A model generated the notes under the pieces. That model was given only the letters and a program-made list of their open reading frames with translations. It did no database searches and was not told the DNA's origin. A DNA stretch of 64,000 bases, taken from NCBI RefSeq assembly GCF_001667885.1, contig NZ_LZJW01000151.1, forward strand, positions 1 to 64,000. Direction: 5' to 3'. The position numbers and the translations under genes were made by a program. Of the stretch, positions 48,711 to 58,046 are shown one piece after another. How positions within the stretch are numbered: the first letter of the stretch is position 1; every line of letters starts with the position of its first letter. Source of the DNA: Mycobacterium scrofulaceum. GTDB taxonomy: Bacteria; Actinomycetota; Actinomycetes; Mycobacteriales; Mycobacteriaceae.

Positions 48711-49838
48711 ATGGTGGAAATCGGGATGGGCCGTAACGCCCGTCGCACCTATGAACTGAGCGAAGTCAGCATCGTGCCGTCGCGGCGCACCCGGTCGTCG
48801 CAGGACGTGTCGACGACCTGGCAGCTGGACGCGTACCGCTTCGAGATCCCGGTGGTGGCCCACCCGACCGACGCGCTGGTGTCGCCGGAGTTCGCCATCG
48901 AGCTCGGCCGCCTCGGCGGGCTGGGCGTGCTCAACGGCGAGGGCCTGATCGGCCGGCACGCCGACGTGCAGGGCAAGATCGCCCAGCTCGTCGAGGCGGC
49001 CACCAAGGAGCCCGAACCGTCGGCGTCGATCCGGTTGCTGCAGGAACTGCACGCCGCGCCGCTGAACCCCGACCTGCTGGGCGCCGCGGTCGCGCGCATC
49101 CGAGAGGCCGGGGTGACCACGGCGGTGCGGGTCAGCCCGCAGAACGCCCAGGCGCTGACCCCGGTGCTGCTGCAGGCCGGCATCGACCTGCTGGTCATCC
49201 AGGGCACGATCGTCTCCGCGGAGCGGGTGGCCAGCGACGGCGAGCCGCTGAACCTGAAGACCTTCATCTCCGAGCTCGACATCCCGGTGGTGGCCGGCGG
49301 GGTGCTCGACCACCGCACCGCCCTGCACCTGATGCGCACCGGGGCCGCCGGCGTCATCGTCGGCTACGGCTCCACCCGCGGCGTCACCACCAGCGACGAG
49401 GTGCTGGGCATCAGCGTGCCGATGGCCACCGCGATCGCCGACGCCGCCGCCGCGCGGCGCGAATACCTCGACGAGACCGGTGGCCGCTACGTGCATGTGC
49501 TGGCCGACGGTGACATCCACACCTCCGGCGAGCTCGCCAAGGCGATCGCCTGTGGTGCGGACGCGGTGGTGCTCGGCACGCCGCTCGCCGAGGCCGCCGA
49601 GGCCCTGGGCGAGGGCTGGTTCTGGCCTGCCGCGGCGGCGCACCCGTCGTTGCCGCGCGGGGCGTTGCTGCAGATCGCCCTCGGCGAGCGGCCGGCGCTG
49701 GAACGGGTGCTCAACGGCCCGTCCGACGACCCGTTCGGCTCGTTGAACCTGGTCGGTGGCCTGCGCCGATCGATGGCCAAGGCCGGCTATTGCGACCTCA
49801 AGGAGTTCCAGAAGGTCGGGCTGACCGTCGGGAGCTGA
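48711..49838 (+). CDS. guaB3: IMP dehydrogenase-family protein GuaB3
   Basis: 375 residues, a shorter member of the IMPDH/GMP reductase family without CBS domains. It starts VEIGMGRNARRTYELSEVSIVPSRRTRSSQ. The barrel segments are ELDIPVVAGGVLDHRTALHLMRTGAAGVIVG and LADGDIHTSGELAKAIACGADAVVLGTPLA. The Cys-containing IMPDH catalytic loop is absent: the corresponding stretch reads GYGSTRGVTT. The role is unsettled in mycobacteria; related cyanobacterial and Streptomyces proteins are reported as GMP reductases. Co-transcribed with guaB2. Confidence 0.93.
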   Translation: MVEIGMGRNARRTYELSEVSIVPSRRTRSSQDVSTTWQLDAYRFEIPVVAHPTDALVSPEFAIELGRLGGLGVLNGEGLIGRHADVQGKIAQLVEAATKEPEPSASIRLLQELHAAPLNPDLLGAAVARIREAGVTTAVRVSPQNAQALTPVLLQAGIDLLVIQGTIVSAERVASDGEPLNLKTFISELDIPVVAGGVLDHRTALHLMRTGAAGVIVGYGSTRGVTTSDEVLGISVPMATAIADAAAARREYLDETGGRYVHVLADGDIHTSGELAKAIACGADAVVLGTPLAEAAEALGEGWFWPAAAAHPSLPRGALLQIALGERPALERVLNGPSDDPFGSLNLVGGLRRSMAKAGYCDLKEFQKVGLTVGS

Positions 49839-49911
49839 CGTTTTCCTCCGCGAGCGTCACGGCGGCGTGGCGGTCGGTGGAGGTAGCTGGAGGCCGAGGC
49901 TCGCTGGTTTA

Positions 49912-49925
49912 TTACCAACCGGTAA
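49912..49925. promoter_or_regulatory. Palindrome upstream of choD
   Basis: TTACC-AACC-GGTAA, a 14-bp dyad 15 bp before the choD start. Its position overlaps the expected core promoter, so it is a candidate repressor operator. It does not match the KstR consensus as I know it. Confidence 0.4.
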
Positions 49926-49940
49926 GGCCATACTGGTGCG

Positions 49941-51683
49941 ATGAAGCCGGATTACGACGTACTGATCATCGGTTCGGGGTTCGGCGGCAGCGTCAGCGCG
50001 CTGCGGCTGACCGAAAAGGGCTACCGCGTAGGCGTACTGGAGGCGGGCCGGCGCTTCGCCGACGAGGACTTCGCCGAGACGTCATGGGACCTGCGCAAGT
50101 TCCTCTGGGCCCCCAGGCTGGGTTGCTACGGCATCCAGCGGATCCATCCCCTGAAGAACGTGCTGATCCTGGCCGGGGCCGGGGTGGGCGGCGGCTCGTT
50201 GAACTACGCCAACACGCTGTATGTGCCGCCGGAGCCGTTCTTCGCCGACCGGCAGTGGTCGCACATCACGGACTGGCGCGACGAGCTGATGCCGCACTAC
50301 GAGCAGGCCAAACGGATGCTCGGGGTGGTGACGAACCCGACCTTCACCGACGCCGACCGCGTCCTGAAGGAGGTAGCCGACGAGATGGGCTGCGGTGACA
50401 CCTTCGTGCCCACCCCGGTGGGGGTGTTCTTCGGCCCCGACGGCACCAAGACGCCCGGCAAGACCGTGCCGGACCCGTATTTCGGTGGCGCGGGACCGGA
50501 GCGCACCGGCTGCCTGGAGTGCGGATGCTGCATGACGGGCTGTCGCTACGGCGCCAAGAACACACTGCTGAAGAACTACCTCGGCCTCGCCGAATCGGCT
50601 GGGGCGCAGGTCATTCCGATGACCACCGTCAAGGGTTTCCAGCAGCGCCCGGACGGGCTGTGGGAGGTCCGCACCGTGCGCACCGGAAGCTGGCTGCGCC
50701 GGGACCGGCGCACCTTCACCGCGACGCACCTGATCCTGGCGGCGGGCACCTGGGGCACCCAGCATCTGCTGTTCAAGATGCGCGACAGGGGCAAGTTGCC
50801 GCGGTTGTCCGAGCGCCTCGGCGTGCTGACCCGCACCAACTCCGAGTCCATCGTCGGCGCGGGCAAGCTCGAGGTCGACCCGAACCTGGACCTGACGCAC
50901 GGCGTGGCCATCACGTCGTCGATCCACCCGACGTCGGACACCCACGTCGAACCCTGCCGCTACGGCAAGGGATCCAACGCGATGGGCCTGCTGCAGACGC
51001 TGATGACCGACGGCACCGGCCCGGAGGGCACCGACGTGCCGCGCTGGAAGCAGCTGCTGGACCAGGCCCGCGAGGATCCGCGCCGCATGATGCGGATGCT
51101 CAACGTCCATCAGTGGAGCGAACGCACCCTGATCGCCTTGGTCATGCAGCACCTGGACAACTCGATCACCACCTACACCAAGCGCGGGAAGCTGGGCATC
51201 CGCTGGTACACCAGCAAGCAGGGGCACGGGGACCCGAACCCGGCCTGGAACCCCGTCGGCAACAAGGTCACCCGGCGCATCGCCGAAAAGGTCGACGGCG
51301 TGGCGGGCGGCACCTGGGGCGAGCTGTTCAACATTCCGCTGACCGCGCACTTCCTCGGCGGCGCGGCGATCGGCGACAGCCCCGAGCACGGGGTCATCGA
51401 TCCCTACCACCGGGTCTACGGCTACCCGACATTGTTCGTGGTCGACGGTGCGGCGATCTCGGCGAACCTGGGCGTCAACCCGTCGCTGTCCATCACGGCG
51501 CAGGCCGAACGGGCCGCCTCGCTGTGGCCGAACAAGGGCGAGAACGATCAGCGCCCGCCGCAGGGCCAGGCCTACCGCCGGCTGGACCCGATCGCCCCGC
51601 AGCACCCGGTGGTGCCGGCCACGGCGCCGGGCGCGTTGCGCTGGTTGCCGATCACCCCGGTCCGCACGGCCGCCGACGCGTGA
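49941..51683 (+). CDS. choD: GMC-family oxidoreductase annotated as cholesterol oxidase (ChoD)
   Basis: 580 residues. The FAD-binding motif is DVLIIGSGFGGSVSALRLTEKGYRVGVLEAGRR at residues 4-37. A Cys-rich segment (GCLECGCCMTGCRYGAKNTL) lies near residue 195. The C-terminus has HFLGGAAIGDSPEHGVIDPYHRVYGYPTLFVVDGAAIS and NPSLSITAQAERAA, the GMC second signature. The Cys-rich loop is not typical of true cholesterol oxidases, and ChoD's role in cholesterol breakdown in M. tuberculosis is doubtful, so the true substrate may be another alcohol. The ATG lacks a strong ribosome binding site. Confidence 0.9.
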   Translation: MKPDYDVLIIGSGFGGSVSALRLTEKGYRVGVLEAGRRFADEDFAETSWDLRKFLWAPRLGCYGIQRIHPLKNVLILAGAGVGGGSLNYANTLYVPPEPFFADRQWSHITDWRDELMPHYEQAKRMLGVVTNPTFTDADRVLKEVADEMGCGDTFVPTPVGVFFGPDGTKTPGKTVPDPYFGGAGPERTGCLECGCCMTGCRYGAKNTLLKNYLGLAESAGAQVIPMTTVKGFQQRPDGLWEVRTVRTGSWLRRDRRTFTATHLILAAGTWGTQHLLFKMRDRGKLPRLSERLGVLTRTNSESIVGAGKLEVDPNLDLTHGVAITSSIHPTSDTHVEPCRYGKGSNAMGLLQTLMTDGTGPEGTDVPRWKQLLDQAREDPRRMMRMLNVHQWSERTLIALVMQHLDNSITTYTKRGKLGIRWYTSKQGHGDPNPAWNPVGNKVTRRIAEKVDGVAGGTWGELFNIPLTAHFLGGAAIGDSPEHGVIDPYHRVYGYPTLFVVDGAAISANLGVNPSLSITAQAERAASLWPNKGENDQRPPQGQAYRRLDPIAPQHPVVPATAPGALRWLPITPVRTAADA

Positions 51684-51706
51684 CGAGCGCGAGCGCCGCG
51701 TAGCGG

Positions 51707-52600
51707 CTAGCTGGCGATCGCCTCGATCGGGGCGCCGCTGACCACCCGGCTGCGTTCCCGGTGGATGTTGAAGGGCACGTCGCCCATCAACGTGACCCGG
51801 TGCATCAGCCGGGGCTGGTCGTCGTAGTCGTCGACCGCCCGGTGCTGGGTGGCCCGGTTGTCCCAGATGGCAACGTCGCCCGGCGCCCAGTTCCACCGAA
51901 TGGTGTTCTCCGGCATGGTGATTCGCCGTTGCAGCATCTCGAAGAGCACGCTCGATTCGTAGCTGTCCAGGCCGACGAACCCGCGCACGAAATTACCGAG
52001 CAACAGGGTGCGCTCGCCGGTCTCCGGGTGCACCCGCACCACCGGGTGCTCGGTCCGGAAGTCCGGCTTCTCGAAGGCCTGCCGGAACGCGCGCTGGGTG
52101 TCGGTCAATGCCTCGGGGGTGATGTAGTCATAGCGGTTGGTGTGCAGGGCCCACAGGTCGTCGACGAGCCAGGTGAGCGGCTCGGGCAGGTCCTCATACG
52201 CCGCCGCGGTGTTGGTCCACAGCGTCGATCCGCCGTAGCGGGGCAGGGTGACGGCGCGCAGGATCGAGGCTGCCGGGTAGTTGGCGACGAACGTGACGTC
52301 GGTGTGCCAGCGGTTCGCTTTCCCGTACTCGGAGTTGATCGGCGTGATGACCGGCGCGTTCTTGGCGGCGAGCATCTCGGCGGCCGGGTGGCCGACGGGC
52401 GTGCCCAGCAGGCCGGCGAACGCGAGCTGCTGCGCGTCATCGAGGTGGTGCTGGTGGCGGAAGAAGATGACCTTGTGGGTCAACAACGCCTGGTGGATCT
52501 TGTCGACCGCGGCCGGGTCGAGGTCGCCCCCGAGGCGCACCCCGTCGACCCGCGCGCCGATGCGGCTGCCCAGCTTGGTGACGGTTATCTGACCAATCAT
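51707..52600 (-). CDS. Fe(II)/2-oxoglutarate dioxygenase, alkylsulfatase type (Rv3406)
   Basis: 297 residues, close by eye to M. tuberculosis Rv3406, a TauD/AtsK-type enzyme that releases sulfite from alkyl sulfates by hydroxylation. The iron triad is His99, Asp101 (RWHTD) and His253 (TQHRAVDDY); the 2-oxoglutarate Arg lies in [12 protein letters not shown]. In M. tuberculosis this enzyme inactivates certain DprE1-inhibitor prodrug analogues when overexpressed, under control of the adjacent Rv3405c repressor. Divergent from its TetR gene across 61 bp that contain two operator-like palindromes. Confidence 0.93.
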   Translation of the reverse strand: MIGQITVTKLGSRIGARVDGVRLGGDLDPAAVDKIHQALLTHKVIFFRHQHHLDDAQQLAFAGLLGTPVGHPAAEMLAAKNAPVITPINSEYGKANRWHTDVTFVANYPAASILRAVTLPRYGGSTLWTNTAAAYEDLPEPLTWLVDDLWALHTNRYDYITPEALTDTQRAFRQAFEKPDFRTEHPVVRVHPETGERTLLLGNFVRGFVGLDSYESSVLFEMLQRRITMPENTIRWNWAPGDVAIWDNRATQHRAVDDYDDQPRLMHRVTLMGDVPFNIHRERSRVVSGAPIEAIAS

Positions 52601-52626
52601 TTTTCATCAGTCCTCGCGTAAAGGTG

Positions 52627-52670
52627 TGTAGTCAACTGACTACATCGGCTAGTGTAGACACATGACTACA
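52627..52670. promoter_or_regulatory. Double TetR operator between the dioxygenase and TetR genes
   Basis: Site 1, TGTAGTCAACTGACTACA (52627-52644), is a near-perfect 18-bp palindrome with 8-bp arms. Site 2, TGTAGACACATGACTACA (52653-52670), is a weaker copy that includes the start codon of the TetR gene. The TetR -10 box TAGTGT (52650-52655) sits between and within them, so binding would repress both divergent genes. Confidence 0.75.
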
Positions 52671-53228
52671 GCGCCCGCAAGTGGCCGCGGGAAAGTGCCC
52701 ACCGGGCGTGTCGAGGTCGCGGCGGCGATCTTGGAGGCCGCCACCGACCTATTCGCCGAGCGCGGCCCGGCCGCCACGTCGATCCGCGACATCGCCGCCC
52801 GATCCAACGTCAACCACGGACTGGTGTTTCGCCATTTCGGCACCAAGGACAAACTGGTGGGCGCCGTGCTCGATCACCTGGGCGCCGACCTGAGTGCCCT
52901 GCTGAGCGCCGAGCCGCCCGCCGACGTGCTGGACCGAGCCCTCGACCGGCAGATGCGCGTGATGGCCCGGACCGTGCTCGACGGGTATCCGGCCGGGCAG
53001 TTGCAGACGCGCTTTCCCACCGTCTCGGCGTTCCTCGAATGGGTGCTGCCGCTGCACGACAACGAGACCGAGGCGCGGCTCGCCGTCGCCAACGCCCTTG
53101 CGCTGCAATTCGGCTGGCGGCTCTTCGCGCCGATACTGCGCACGGCCACCGGGCTCGACAACCTGACGGACGACGAAATACGCGAGGCCGTGCGGGCCGA
53201 GGTGGGCCGGATCCTCAATCCCGGCTGA
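52662..53228 (+). CDS. TetR-family repressor (Rv3405c type)
   Basis: 188 residues. Helix-turn-helix at about residues 13-60 (EVAAAILEAATDLFAERGPAATSIRDIAARSNVNHGLVFRHFGTKDKLV). The ATG lies 6 nt after TAGTGT, so the transcript is probably leaderless. Two operator palindromes flank and cover the promoter. By position it is the repressor of the divergent dioxygenase gene, as Rv3405c is for Rv3406. It is convergent with the GH65 gene (3-bp gap). Confidence 0.93.
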   Translation: MTTAPASGRGKVPTGRVEVAAAILEAATDLFAERGPAATSIRDIAARSNVNHGLVFRHFGTKDKLVGAVLDHLGADLSALLSAEPPADVLDRALDRQMRVMARTVLDGYPAGQLQTRFPTVSAFLEWVLPLHDNETEARLAVANALALQFGWRLFAPILRTATGLDNLTDDEIREAVRAEVGRILNPG

Positions 53229-53231
53229 CGC

Positions 53232-55598
53232 TCACTTCTTCCGGGTCAGCGCCCGGCGATGCAGCGGCTCGCGGCCCGGGGGCTGCTGCGGTGGCGGCAG
53301 CAGAGGCTTGCGGGGCCGCACCGCAATGGTTTTCGGTGTATCGCTGCTCAGGGTGACCTCTTCACCCGCATGCCGGATGGTGAGCTGGCCGTCCGGCCCA
53401 TCGCGCACCGTGTAGGTGACGTCGGAATGGTTGACGTCGACCGTGACCCGGAAATCGCGCCACCGAAGGCGAAACCTCAACCGCGAAATGCCGTCGGGCA
53501 GTGCGGGATCCAGCGACAGGATGCCCTCATCGTCGCGCAGCCCGCCGAAACCGCCCACCAGGGCGGTCCAGGCGCCGGCCAGCGAGGCCATGTGCAGGCC
53601 GTCACGGGTGTTGTGGTGCAGATCGCGCAGGTCGATCAGCCCCGCCTCGTAGGCATAGTCGTGCGCCAATTCCAGGTGGCCGACCTCGGCGCACATCACC
53701 GCCTGGGTGCAGGCGGACAGCGACGAGTCGCGCACCATGCGCCGCTCGTAGTAGTCGACATTGCGGGCCTTCTGTTCCGGGGTGAACGCGTGGCTCTGCC
53801 ACTGCATCGCCAGCACCAGGTCGGCCTGCTTGATCACCTGTGCGGGATACAGGCGCACGTACGGGTCATGCAACAGCAACGGGTAGGAGTGGTTTTCGTC
53901 GAAGTCCCACTCCGCCAGCGTGGTGAACCCTTCGCACTGCTGATGGACCCCGAGGCCGGCGTCGTAGGGGATGTTGGCGGCGTCGGCCGCGTCGCGCCAG
54001 GACGCCGTCTCCTCGGTGGTGACCCCCAGGGCCTCGGCCGCCTCGGGATGGCGGTTGCAGGCCTCGGCGGCGGTGCGCAGATTGTGCGCGGCCATCAGGT
54101 TGGTGAAGACGTTGTCCCGCACGATCGCGGTGTATTCGTCGGGCCCGGTGACGCCGTCGAGGTGCCAGACGCCGTGCCGATCGTGGTGGCCGAGCGAGAC
54201 CCACAGCCGGGCGGTCTCCACGAGAACCTCGAGGCCGCAATGCTTTTCGAGCTCGTCGTCGCCGGTGACGATGCGGTAGCGCTCGAAGGCCATGGCAATG
54301 TCGGCGTTGATGTGCCAGGCGGCGGTGCCGGCCGGCCAGTAGGCCGAGCATTCCTGGCCCCGGATGGTGCGCCAGGGAAAGCTGGCGCCCTCGAGGCCGA
54401 GTTCGGCCGCCCGCTCCTTGGCGAGGTCCAGCGTCGACGCCCGCCACCGCAGCGCGTCGGCGACCGCATGCGGCGCGGTGTAGGTGAGCACCGGCAGCAC
54501 GTAACCCTCGGTGTCCCAGAAGGCGTGGCCGTCGTAGCCGGTCCCGGTGAGCCCCTTCGCCGCGATCGCGCGACGCTCGGCGCGCGCGCTGGCCTGCAAC
54601 AGGTGGAAGAGCCCGAACCGCACCGCCTGCTGCGATTCGGGGTCGCCCTCGACCTCGACGTCGGCGCAGTCCCAGAAGTCGTCCAGGTACTTGCGCTGCG
54701 AATCCAGCAGGCCCTGCCACCCGCTGTAGCGGGCGCTGTGGATGGCGGCGGCGGCCTGGTCGCGCAGCGCCGGGCGGGACCGCATGCTCGACCACCCGTA
54801 CGCGAGGTACTTGACGATGCGCAGCTTCTGTCCGGCCCGCAGCCCGCAGATCACGGTGGTCCGCGCCAGATCCTCGCGGGCGTCGGTGCTGAACTCGACG
54901 CGACCGGGCACGTCGATCTCATGATCCATCGCGGCCGACATCATCAGCGCGCTGCTGCGGGTGCGGTGCATGAGAAGCGCGCCGGTGTCGGTGTTTTCGT
55001 GGTCGACGGCCACCAGCGGGTTCTCCAGGATGGCCGACACCCGCGGGTCGCCGGAGGTCTGGGGTTGGTCCTCGTTGGTGACCAGTTCGGACTGCACCGT
55101 CACGCGGACGAAGTCGCCGACCGCTTCCACCACGTATTCGATGGCGGCGACCCCGCGCTGGGCCAGGGACACCAGCCGGGTGGACACCAGCTTGATCTCC
55201 TTGCCCGCGGGGGAGCGCCAGTGCGCGCGGCGGGTCATCGTCCCGGCGCGCATGTCGAGAACCCGCTCGTGCGAGATCAATTCGCCATAGCGAACGTCGA
55301 ACGGCTCGTCCTCGACCAGCAGGCGGATGATCTTGCCGTTGGTGACGTCGACGATCGTCTGGCCGGCCTCCGGGTAGCCGTAGCCGGCCTCCGCGTAGGG
55401 CAGCGGCCGGATTTCGTAGAAGGAGTTCAGGTACGTGCCGGGCAGGCCGTAGGGCTCACCCTCGTCGAGGTTGCCGCGCAGCCCGATGTGCCCGTTGGAC
55501 AAGGTGAATAGCGACTCCGACTGGGCCAGGATGTTCAGGTCGAGCCGGGTTTCGCTGACGTGCCATGGATCGACCGGGAACGATTCGTCGGTGATCAT
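53232..55598 (-). CDS. Glycoside hydrolase family 65 disaccharide phosphorylase (Rv3401 type)
   Basis: 788 residues, matching Rv3401 in length. GH65 enzymes phosphorolyse alpha-linked disaccharides (maltose, trehalose, kojibiose or nigerose) to beta-glucose-1-phosphate. The general acid is Glu488 in [12 protein letters not shown]. The (alpha/alpha)6 barrel carries [19 protein letters not shown], and phosphate-site segments lie near the C-terminal third. The ATG overlaps the stop of the phosphomutase gene (ATGA), so the two enzymes are made together: the phosphorylase product, beta-glucose-1-phosphate, is the substrate of beta-phosphoglucomutase. The exact disaccharide is not determined. Confidence 0.92.
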   Translation of the reverse strand: MITDESFPVDPWHVSETRLDLNILAQSESLFTLSNGHIGLRGNLDEGEPYGLPGTYLNSFYEIRPLPYAEAGYGYPEAGQTIVDVTNGKIIRLLVEDEPFDVRYGELISHERVLDMRAGTMTRRAHWRSPAGKEIKLVSTRLVSLAQRGVAAIEYVVEAVGDFVRVTVQSELVTNEDQPQTSGDPRVSAILENPLVAVDHENTDTGALLMHRTRSSALMMSAAMDHEIDVPGRVEFSTDAREDLARTTVICGLRAGQKLRIVKYLAYGWSSMRSRPALRDQAAAAIHSARYSGWQGLLDSQRKYLDDFWDCADVEVEGDPESQQAVRFGLFHLLQASARAERRAIAAKGLTGTGYDGHAFWDTEGYVLPVLTYTAPHAVADALRWRASTLDLAKERAAELGLEGASFPWRTIRGQECSAYWPAGTAAWHINADIAMAFERYRIVTGDDELEKHCGLEVLVETARLWVSLGHHDRHGVWHLDGVTGPDEYTAIVRDNVFTNLMAAHNLRTAAEACNRHPEAAEALGVTTEETASWRDAADAANIPYDAGLGVHQQCEGFTTLAEWDFDENHSYPLLLHDPYVRLYPAQVIKQADLVLAMQWQSHAFTPEQKARNVDYYERRMVRDSSLSACTQAVMCAEVGHLELAHDYAYEAGLIDLRDLHHNTRDGLHMASLAGAWTALVGGFGGLRDDEGILSLDPALPDGISRLRFRLRWRDFRVTVDVNHSDVTYTVRDGPDGQLTIRHAGEEVTLSSDTPKTIAVRPRKPLLPPPQQPPGREPLHRRALTRKK

Positions 55599-56335
55599 GA
55601 CGGCAGCAGCTCGGCGAGGTCGGTCACCACCACGTCGGCGCCGTTGCGGCGCAGATCGTCGGCCTGGCCAACCCGGTCGACGCCCACCACGTAGCCGAAG
55701 TTACCGGCGCGGCCGGCCTGCACGCCGGAGATCGCGTCCTCGAACACGGCTGCGGCGTCGGCGTCGACGCCAAGCAGCTCGGCTCCCCGCAGGTAGGAGT
55801 CCGGCGCGGGCTTGCCGGCGATGTGTTCGTCGCGCAGCGTGACGCCGTCGACCCGCTGCTGGATGAACCGGTCCAGTCCGGTGATCTCCAGGACGTCGCG
55901 GGTGTTGGCGCTCGAGGACACCACGGCGATTCCCAGTCCCGCCGCGGCGGCCGCCTCCAGGTATCGCCGCGAGCCCTCGAACACCTCGACGCCGTCCTCG
56001 CGTAGCACCTTCTGGAACATGTCGTTCTTGCGGTTGCCCAGGCCGTACACCGTCTCGGCGTCCGCCGGGTCGTCGGGGCTGCCGTCGGGTAGCTCGATCC
56101 CGCGGCTCTGCAGGAACGACCGGACACCGTCCTCGCGCTTCTTGCCGTCCACGTATTGGCGGTAGTCGGCGGCCGCGTCGAAGGGGACGAATTCATCCCC
56201 GGTGCGCTTGGCCCGCTCCGACAGGTAGTCGTCGAACATGGCCTTCCAGGCCTTGGTGTGCACGCTCGCGGTGTCGGTGAGCACCCCGTCGAGGTCGAAC
56301 AGACAGGCGTGCACCTTCTCGGGCAGACCCAGCAC
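55595..56335 (-). CDS. Beta-phosphoglucomutase-like HAD phosphatase/mutase (Rv3400 type)
   Basis: 246 residues. HAD motif I is [11 protein letters not shown] (Asp14 nucleophile, Asp16 acid/base). Motif II is AVVSSSAN, the motif III Lys lies in [12 protein letters not shown] and motif IV is [13 protein letters not shown], with a helical cap at about residues 20-100. It should interconvert beta-glucose-1-phosphate and glucose-6-phosphate. GTG start. The stop overlaps the phosphorylase start, forming a two-gene pathway. Confidence 0.9.
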   Translation of the reverse strand: MLGLPEKVHACLFDLDGVLTDTASVHTKAWKAMFDDYLSERAKRTGDEFVPFDAAADYRQYVDGKKREDGVRSFLQSRGIELPDGSPDDPADAETVYGLGNRKNDMFQKVLREDGVEVFEGSRRYLEAAAAAGLGIAVVSSSANTRDVLEITGLDRFIQQRVDGVTLRDEHIAGKPAPDSYLRGAELLGVDADAAAVFEDAISGVQAGRAGNFGYVVGVDRVGQADDLRRNGADVVVTDLAELLPS

Positions 56336-56427
56336 GGGCGGACCTCGCTTCCTGGTCTCGGGCGACTAGCTAAGCGATACCCACTCCACCACGCCGAGCA
56401 ATCCGGGCGCCACCTGGCCCGCCAGGT

Positions 56428-57231
56428 TCACCGCACACACACGGCCTGGATGGCGCGAAGCCTCCCGTCAGCCAAGGCCTGGGTCAGGTTGGCGGCCTTG
56501 CGGTCGAAGTCGGTGACGAAGGCGTGCAGGCCCAGCGGATTGGGCGGCTGGGCGAGGATCGCCTGCATGAACGCGGCCGCCTGCTCGGTGAGATCGTTCC
56601 AGCGCTCGACGGTGAACCCCGCGGACTGCGCGACGGCGCGGAGCCCGTCGGGCGTCACCAGATGGCTGCGCGCCGGCGCGTCGGCCCACGGCAGGGGAAA
56701 GTCGGGCGCACCCGCTTCGGCGGTGGTGATGTCCCACAGGGCGAGGCGGCCGCCGCCCTTGAGCACCCGGTGCGCTTCGGAGTAGAGGCGCTCCTTGTCG
56801 GCCACGTTCATCTGGACGTGCTGGCTGATGGCGACGTCGAAAATGCCGTCAGCGAAGGGCAGTTCGGTGACGTCGGAGTGGTGAACGGATATTCGGCCAT
56901 CGAGCCCGACAAGCCGATTGAGCCAGCGGTGCGTTTCGCAATATTCGTCGGTGAGGTCCACCGCGGTGACGTGGCAGCCGTAGCGGTCGGCGACGTAGCG
57001 GGCGGTGCCGCCGACCCCGCTCCCCGCATCGAGCACCGCGCTGTCGGCGGTGATTCCCAACAGGTCCACCAGCTGGCCGGTCGCCACGCGGCCCATCGTG
57101 TGGAAGTCCTCCAGCAGGCCCAGGTCGCTGGGCGCCAGCCGGTCGAGGTCCTTGCCGGCGGAGACCAGCGCCCGCTCGATGTGGTCGCGGGACAACCCCG
57201 TCGAGTACTGGTTCGTGATCGTGTCGGTCAT
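56428..57231 (-). CDS. SAM-dependent methyltransferase 1 of an MFS-linked operon
   Basis: 267 residues, class I fold. Motif I is AVLDAGSGVGGTARYVADRYG (about residues 65-85), motif II HVTAVDLTDEY and motif III VLKGGGRLALWDIT. The layout resembles sterol/tocopherol C-methyltransferases and gamma-tocopherol-type enzymes (SQHVQMNVADKERLYSEAHRVL), which methylate small lipophilic rings; the substrate is unknown. The ATG overlaps the stop of the second methyltransferase (ATGA). It is the last gene of a four-gene operon with two methyltransferases, an NmrA-like reductase and an exporter. Confidence 0.88.
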   Translation of the reverse strand: MTDTITNQYSTGLSRDHIERALVSAGKDLDRLAPSDLGLLEDFHTMGRVATGQLVDLLGITADSAVLDAGSGVGGTARYVADRYGCHVTAVDLTDEYCETHRWLNRLVGLDGRISVHHSDVTELPFADGIFDVAISQHVQMNVADKERLYSEAHRVLKGGGRLALWDITTAEAGAPDFPLPWADAPARSHLVTPDGLRAVAQSAGFTVERWNDLTEQAAAFMQAILAQPPNPLGLHAFVTDFDRKAANLTQALADGRLRAIQAVCVR

Positions 57232-58046
57232 GGCCGCACCTCGGCCCAGGCGGTGATCAGCGAGGGCATGGTGATCAGGGCGTCGGCCGCGACCGCCTCC
57301 CGGCGGAATTGCGGCACGAAGTCGTCGAGGTCATCGAGATCGTCCAGGCCGAAGCCCCCTTGTTCTGCGATGGGCGAGACGAGCCGCCAGACCTCCGCGC
57401 CATAGGCGAGGATGTCGTCATCGGCGGCGGTACCGATTGGTGCGCCGATGGCCAACCGTGGCGGCCCCAGGCGGGCGTCGGCGAATACCGTGTGCAGCGT
57501 GGTGCCGAACCGCGCGGACAGGCCCATGGCCTCGAAGGCGCGGACGATGCCCGAAATGACCTGACTGAACAGCGGCAGGTCCGGGACGGTGCGCGCTCGG
57601 GTGATGTCGATTTCGGCGAACGCGATCACGCCGCCGGGGCGCACCAGGGAGCTGAGGCGCCGCAGCGTGGCGGCCGGGTCCGGCAGGTGCATCAGGATCA
57701 GTCGGCCGATCACCGCGTCCACGGGCTCGTCCAGCGTGATCGCGTCGATGGCGGCCTGCGTGAAATCGACTGTGCCGAAACCCTGTTCGGCCGCGCGGGC
57801 TCGGGCGAGCTCGACCATCTCCGGCGCGGCGTCCACCCCGAGCACGCTCCCGGTCGGACCGACCAGCCGGGCGGCGACGAAGGACACATCGCCGGGCCCG
57901 CTGCCGATGTCGAGCACCCGCATCCCCGGCCGCAGGCCGGCGAGCCGCAGCGCGTGCTCGGTGTAGTCGTTGTAGAGCCGGCCCTGCAGCAGGAGTCGCC
58001 GCACCTCCGCGTCGGCGTGGCCGAGGACATACGTGCTGGTGTTCAT
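57228..58046 (-). CDS. SAM-dependent methyltransferase 2 of an MFS-linked operon
   Basis: 272 residues from the ATG at 58046, which overlaps the reductase stop (ATGA). Motif I is VLDIGSGPGDVSFVAARLVG, followed by VLGVDAAPEMVELARARA and VRPGGVIAFAEIDI. The C-terminal third (FVPQFRREAVAADALITMPSLITAWAEVRP) resembles other mycobacterial methyltransferases of unknown substrate. It is not close to the first methyltransferase, so they probably modify different positions or compounds. Confidence 0.88.
   Translation of the reverse strand: MNTSTYVLGHADAEVRRLLLQGRLYNDYTEHALRLAGLRPGMRVLDIGSGPGDVSFVAARLVGPTGSVLGVDAAPEMVELARARAAEQGFGTVDFTQAAIDAITLDEPVDAVIGRLILMHLPDPAATLRRLSSLVRPGGVIAFAEIDITRARTVPDLPLFSQVISGIVRAFEAMGLSARFGTTLHTVFADARLGPPRLAIGAPIGTAADDDILAYGAEVWRLVSPIAEQGGFGLDDLDDLDDFVPQFRREAVAADALITMPSLITAWAEVRP

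Noticed and set aside
53259-55511. A 750-codon open frame antisense to the GH65 gene
   Set aside because: No domain is recognisable and the GH65 protein is complete and conserved on the opposite strand.
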